64,000 bases of DNA. It comes from CAG-964 sp902789345. Its GTDB lineage: Bacteria; Bacillota; Clostridia; Oscillospirales; Acutalibacteraceae. Both the position numbers and the translations under genes were made by a program. This document shows positions 63,994 to 64,000 of the stretch, in pieces; position 1 is the first letter of the stretch; each line of letters opens with the position of its first letter. The notes beneath the pieces were generated by a model, which saw nothing but the letters and a program-made list of their open reading frames with translations, did not search any database and had not been told where the DNA came from. Location of the stretch: assembly GCA_052117325.1 (NCBI GenBank), contig JBQKJJ010000007.1. One strand, given 5' to 3'.

Positions 63994-64000
63994 AAATATT

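Overview
The window looks like most of one large integrative and conjugative element (ICE) from a low-to-medium GC gut Clostridia relative (Lachnospiraceae/Oscillospiraceae type). This is inferred from strong AGGAGG ribosome binding sites, the family content (DUF3848, DUF3846/YodL, Maff2, PrgI, TnpV, cysteine-rich KTR) and a Tn1549-like order of conjugation genes. The right end is in view: a tyrosine integrase and excisionase next to the 3' end of a tRNA-Trp gene on the minus strand. The left end lies outside the window. Almost every gene reads rightward.

Layout. 1-5.9 kb: a 5'-truncated ParB relative, a 1396-aa cell-wall adhesin (thioester domain, Cna_B-like repeats, TPKTG sorting signal) and small accessory genes. 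5.8-26 kb: a giant polyvalent methylase/helicase gene, split by an 11.0-kb mobilizable element. That element carries a mosaic tet(O/32/O)-like tetracycline resistance gene with its attenuator leader, three sigma-like regulators, a RepA-like ATPase, inverted iteron-like repeats, a pMV158-like oriT, a MobV relaxase, ParB, a PC4-like protein and a large serine recombinase. Removing it at GA dinucleotides rebuilds the helicase exactly through its motif VI. 27-44 kb: the conjugation module, with primase-like and YodL proteins, MobC, MOBP-type relaxase, PcfB-like, LtrC-like, VirD4, Maff2 pilin-like, VirB6-like, PrgI, VirB4, sortase B and a CHAP hydrolase. Two AT-rich cargo spots interrupt it: a membrane protein at 26.2 kb, and a RES-like protein plus an unknown partner at 39.7-41.8 kb.

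44-60 kb: a defence island. It begins with an XRE regulator on the minus strand, a SLOG-family gene and an IS30-like remnant. A tightly packed seven-gene set follows: an Mrr-type nuclease, an 884-aa protein with alpha-CTD-like and sigma region 4-like segments, its 461-aa paralogue, a PLD-helicase, a 53-aa protein, an SMC/DndD-like ATPase and a 171-aa protein. Next, behind its own palindromic promoter, is dndBCDE, the DNA phosphorothioation machinery; dndA and recognisable dndFGH are absent. I think the seven-gene set is an uncommon or undescribed restriction partner for phosphorothioation, and it is the best candidate here for a new system.

60-64 kb: a small protein, a strongly folded non-coding stretch, a sigma-like regulator, a MazF-like toxin, an excisionase and the integrase, with a 67-bp direct repeat in front of the last two genes, then tRNA-Trp. 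Working model: the ICE moves itself through its integrase and type IV secretion system, carries phage defence as cargo, displays an adhesin anchored by its own sortase, and was later hit by the tetracycline-resistance element, which destroyed the polyvalent helicase gene while the insertion persists.
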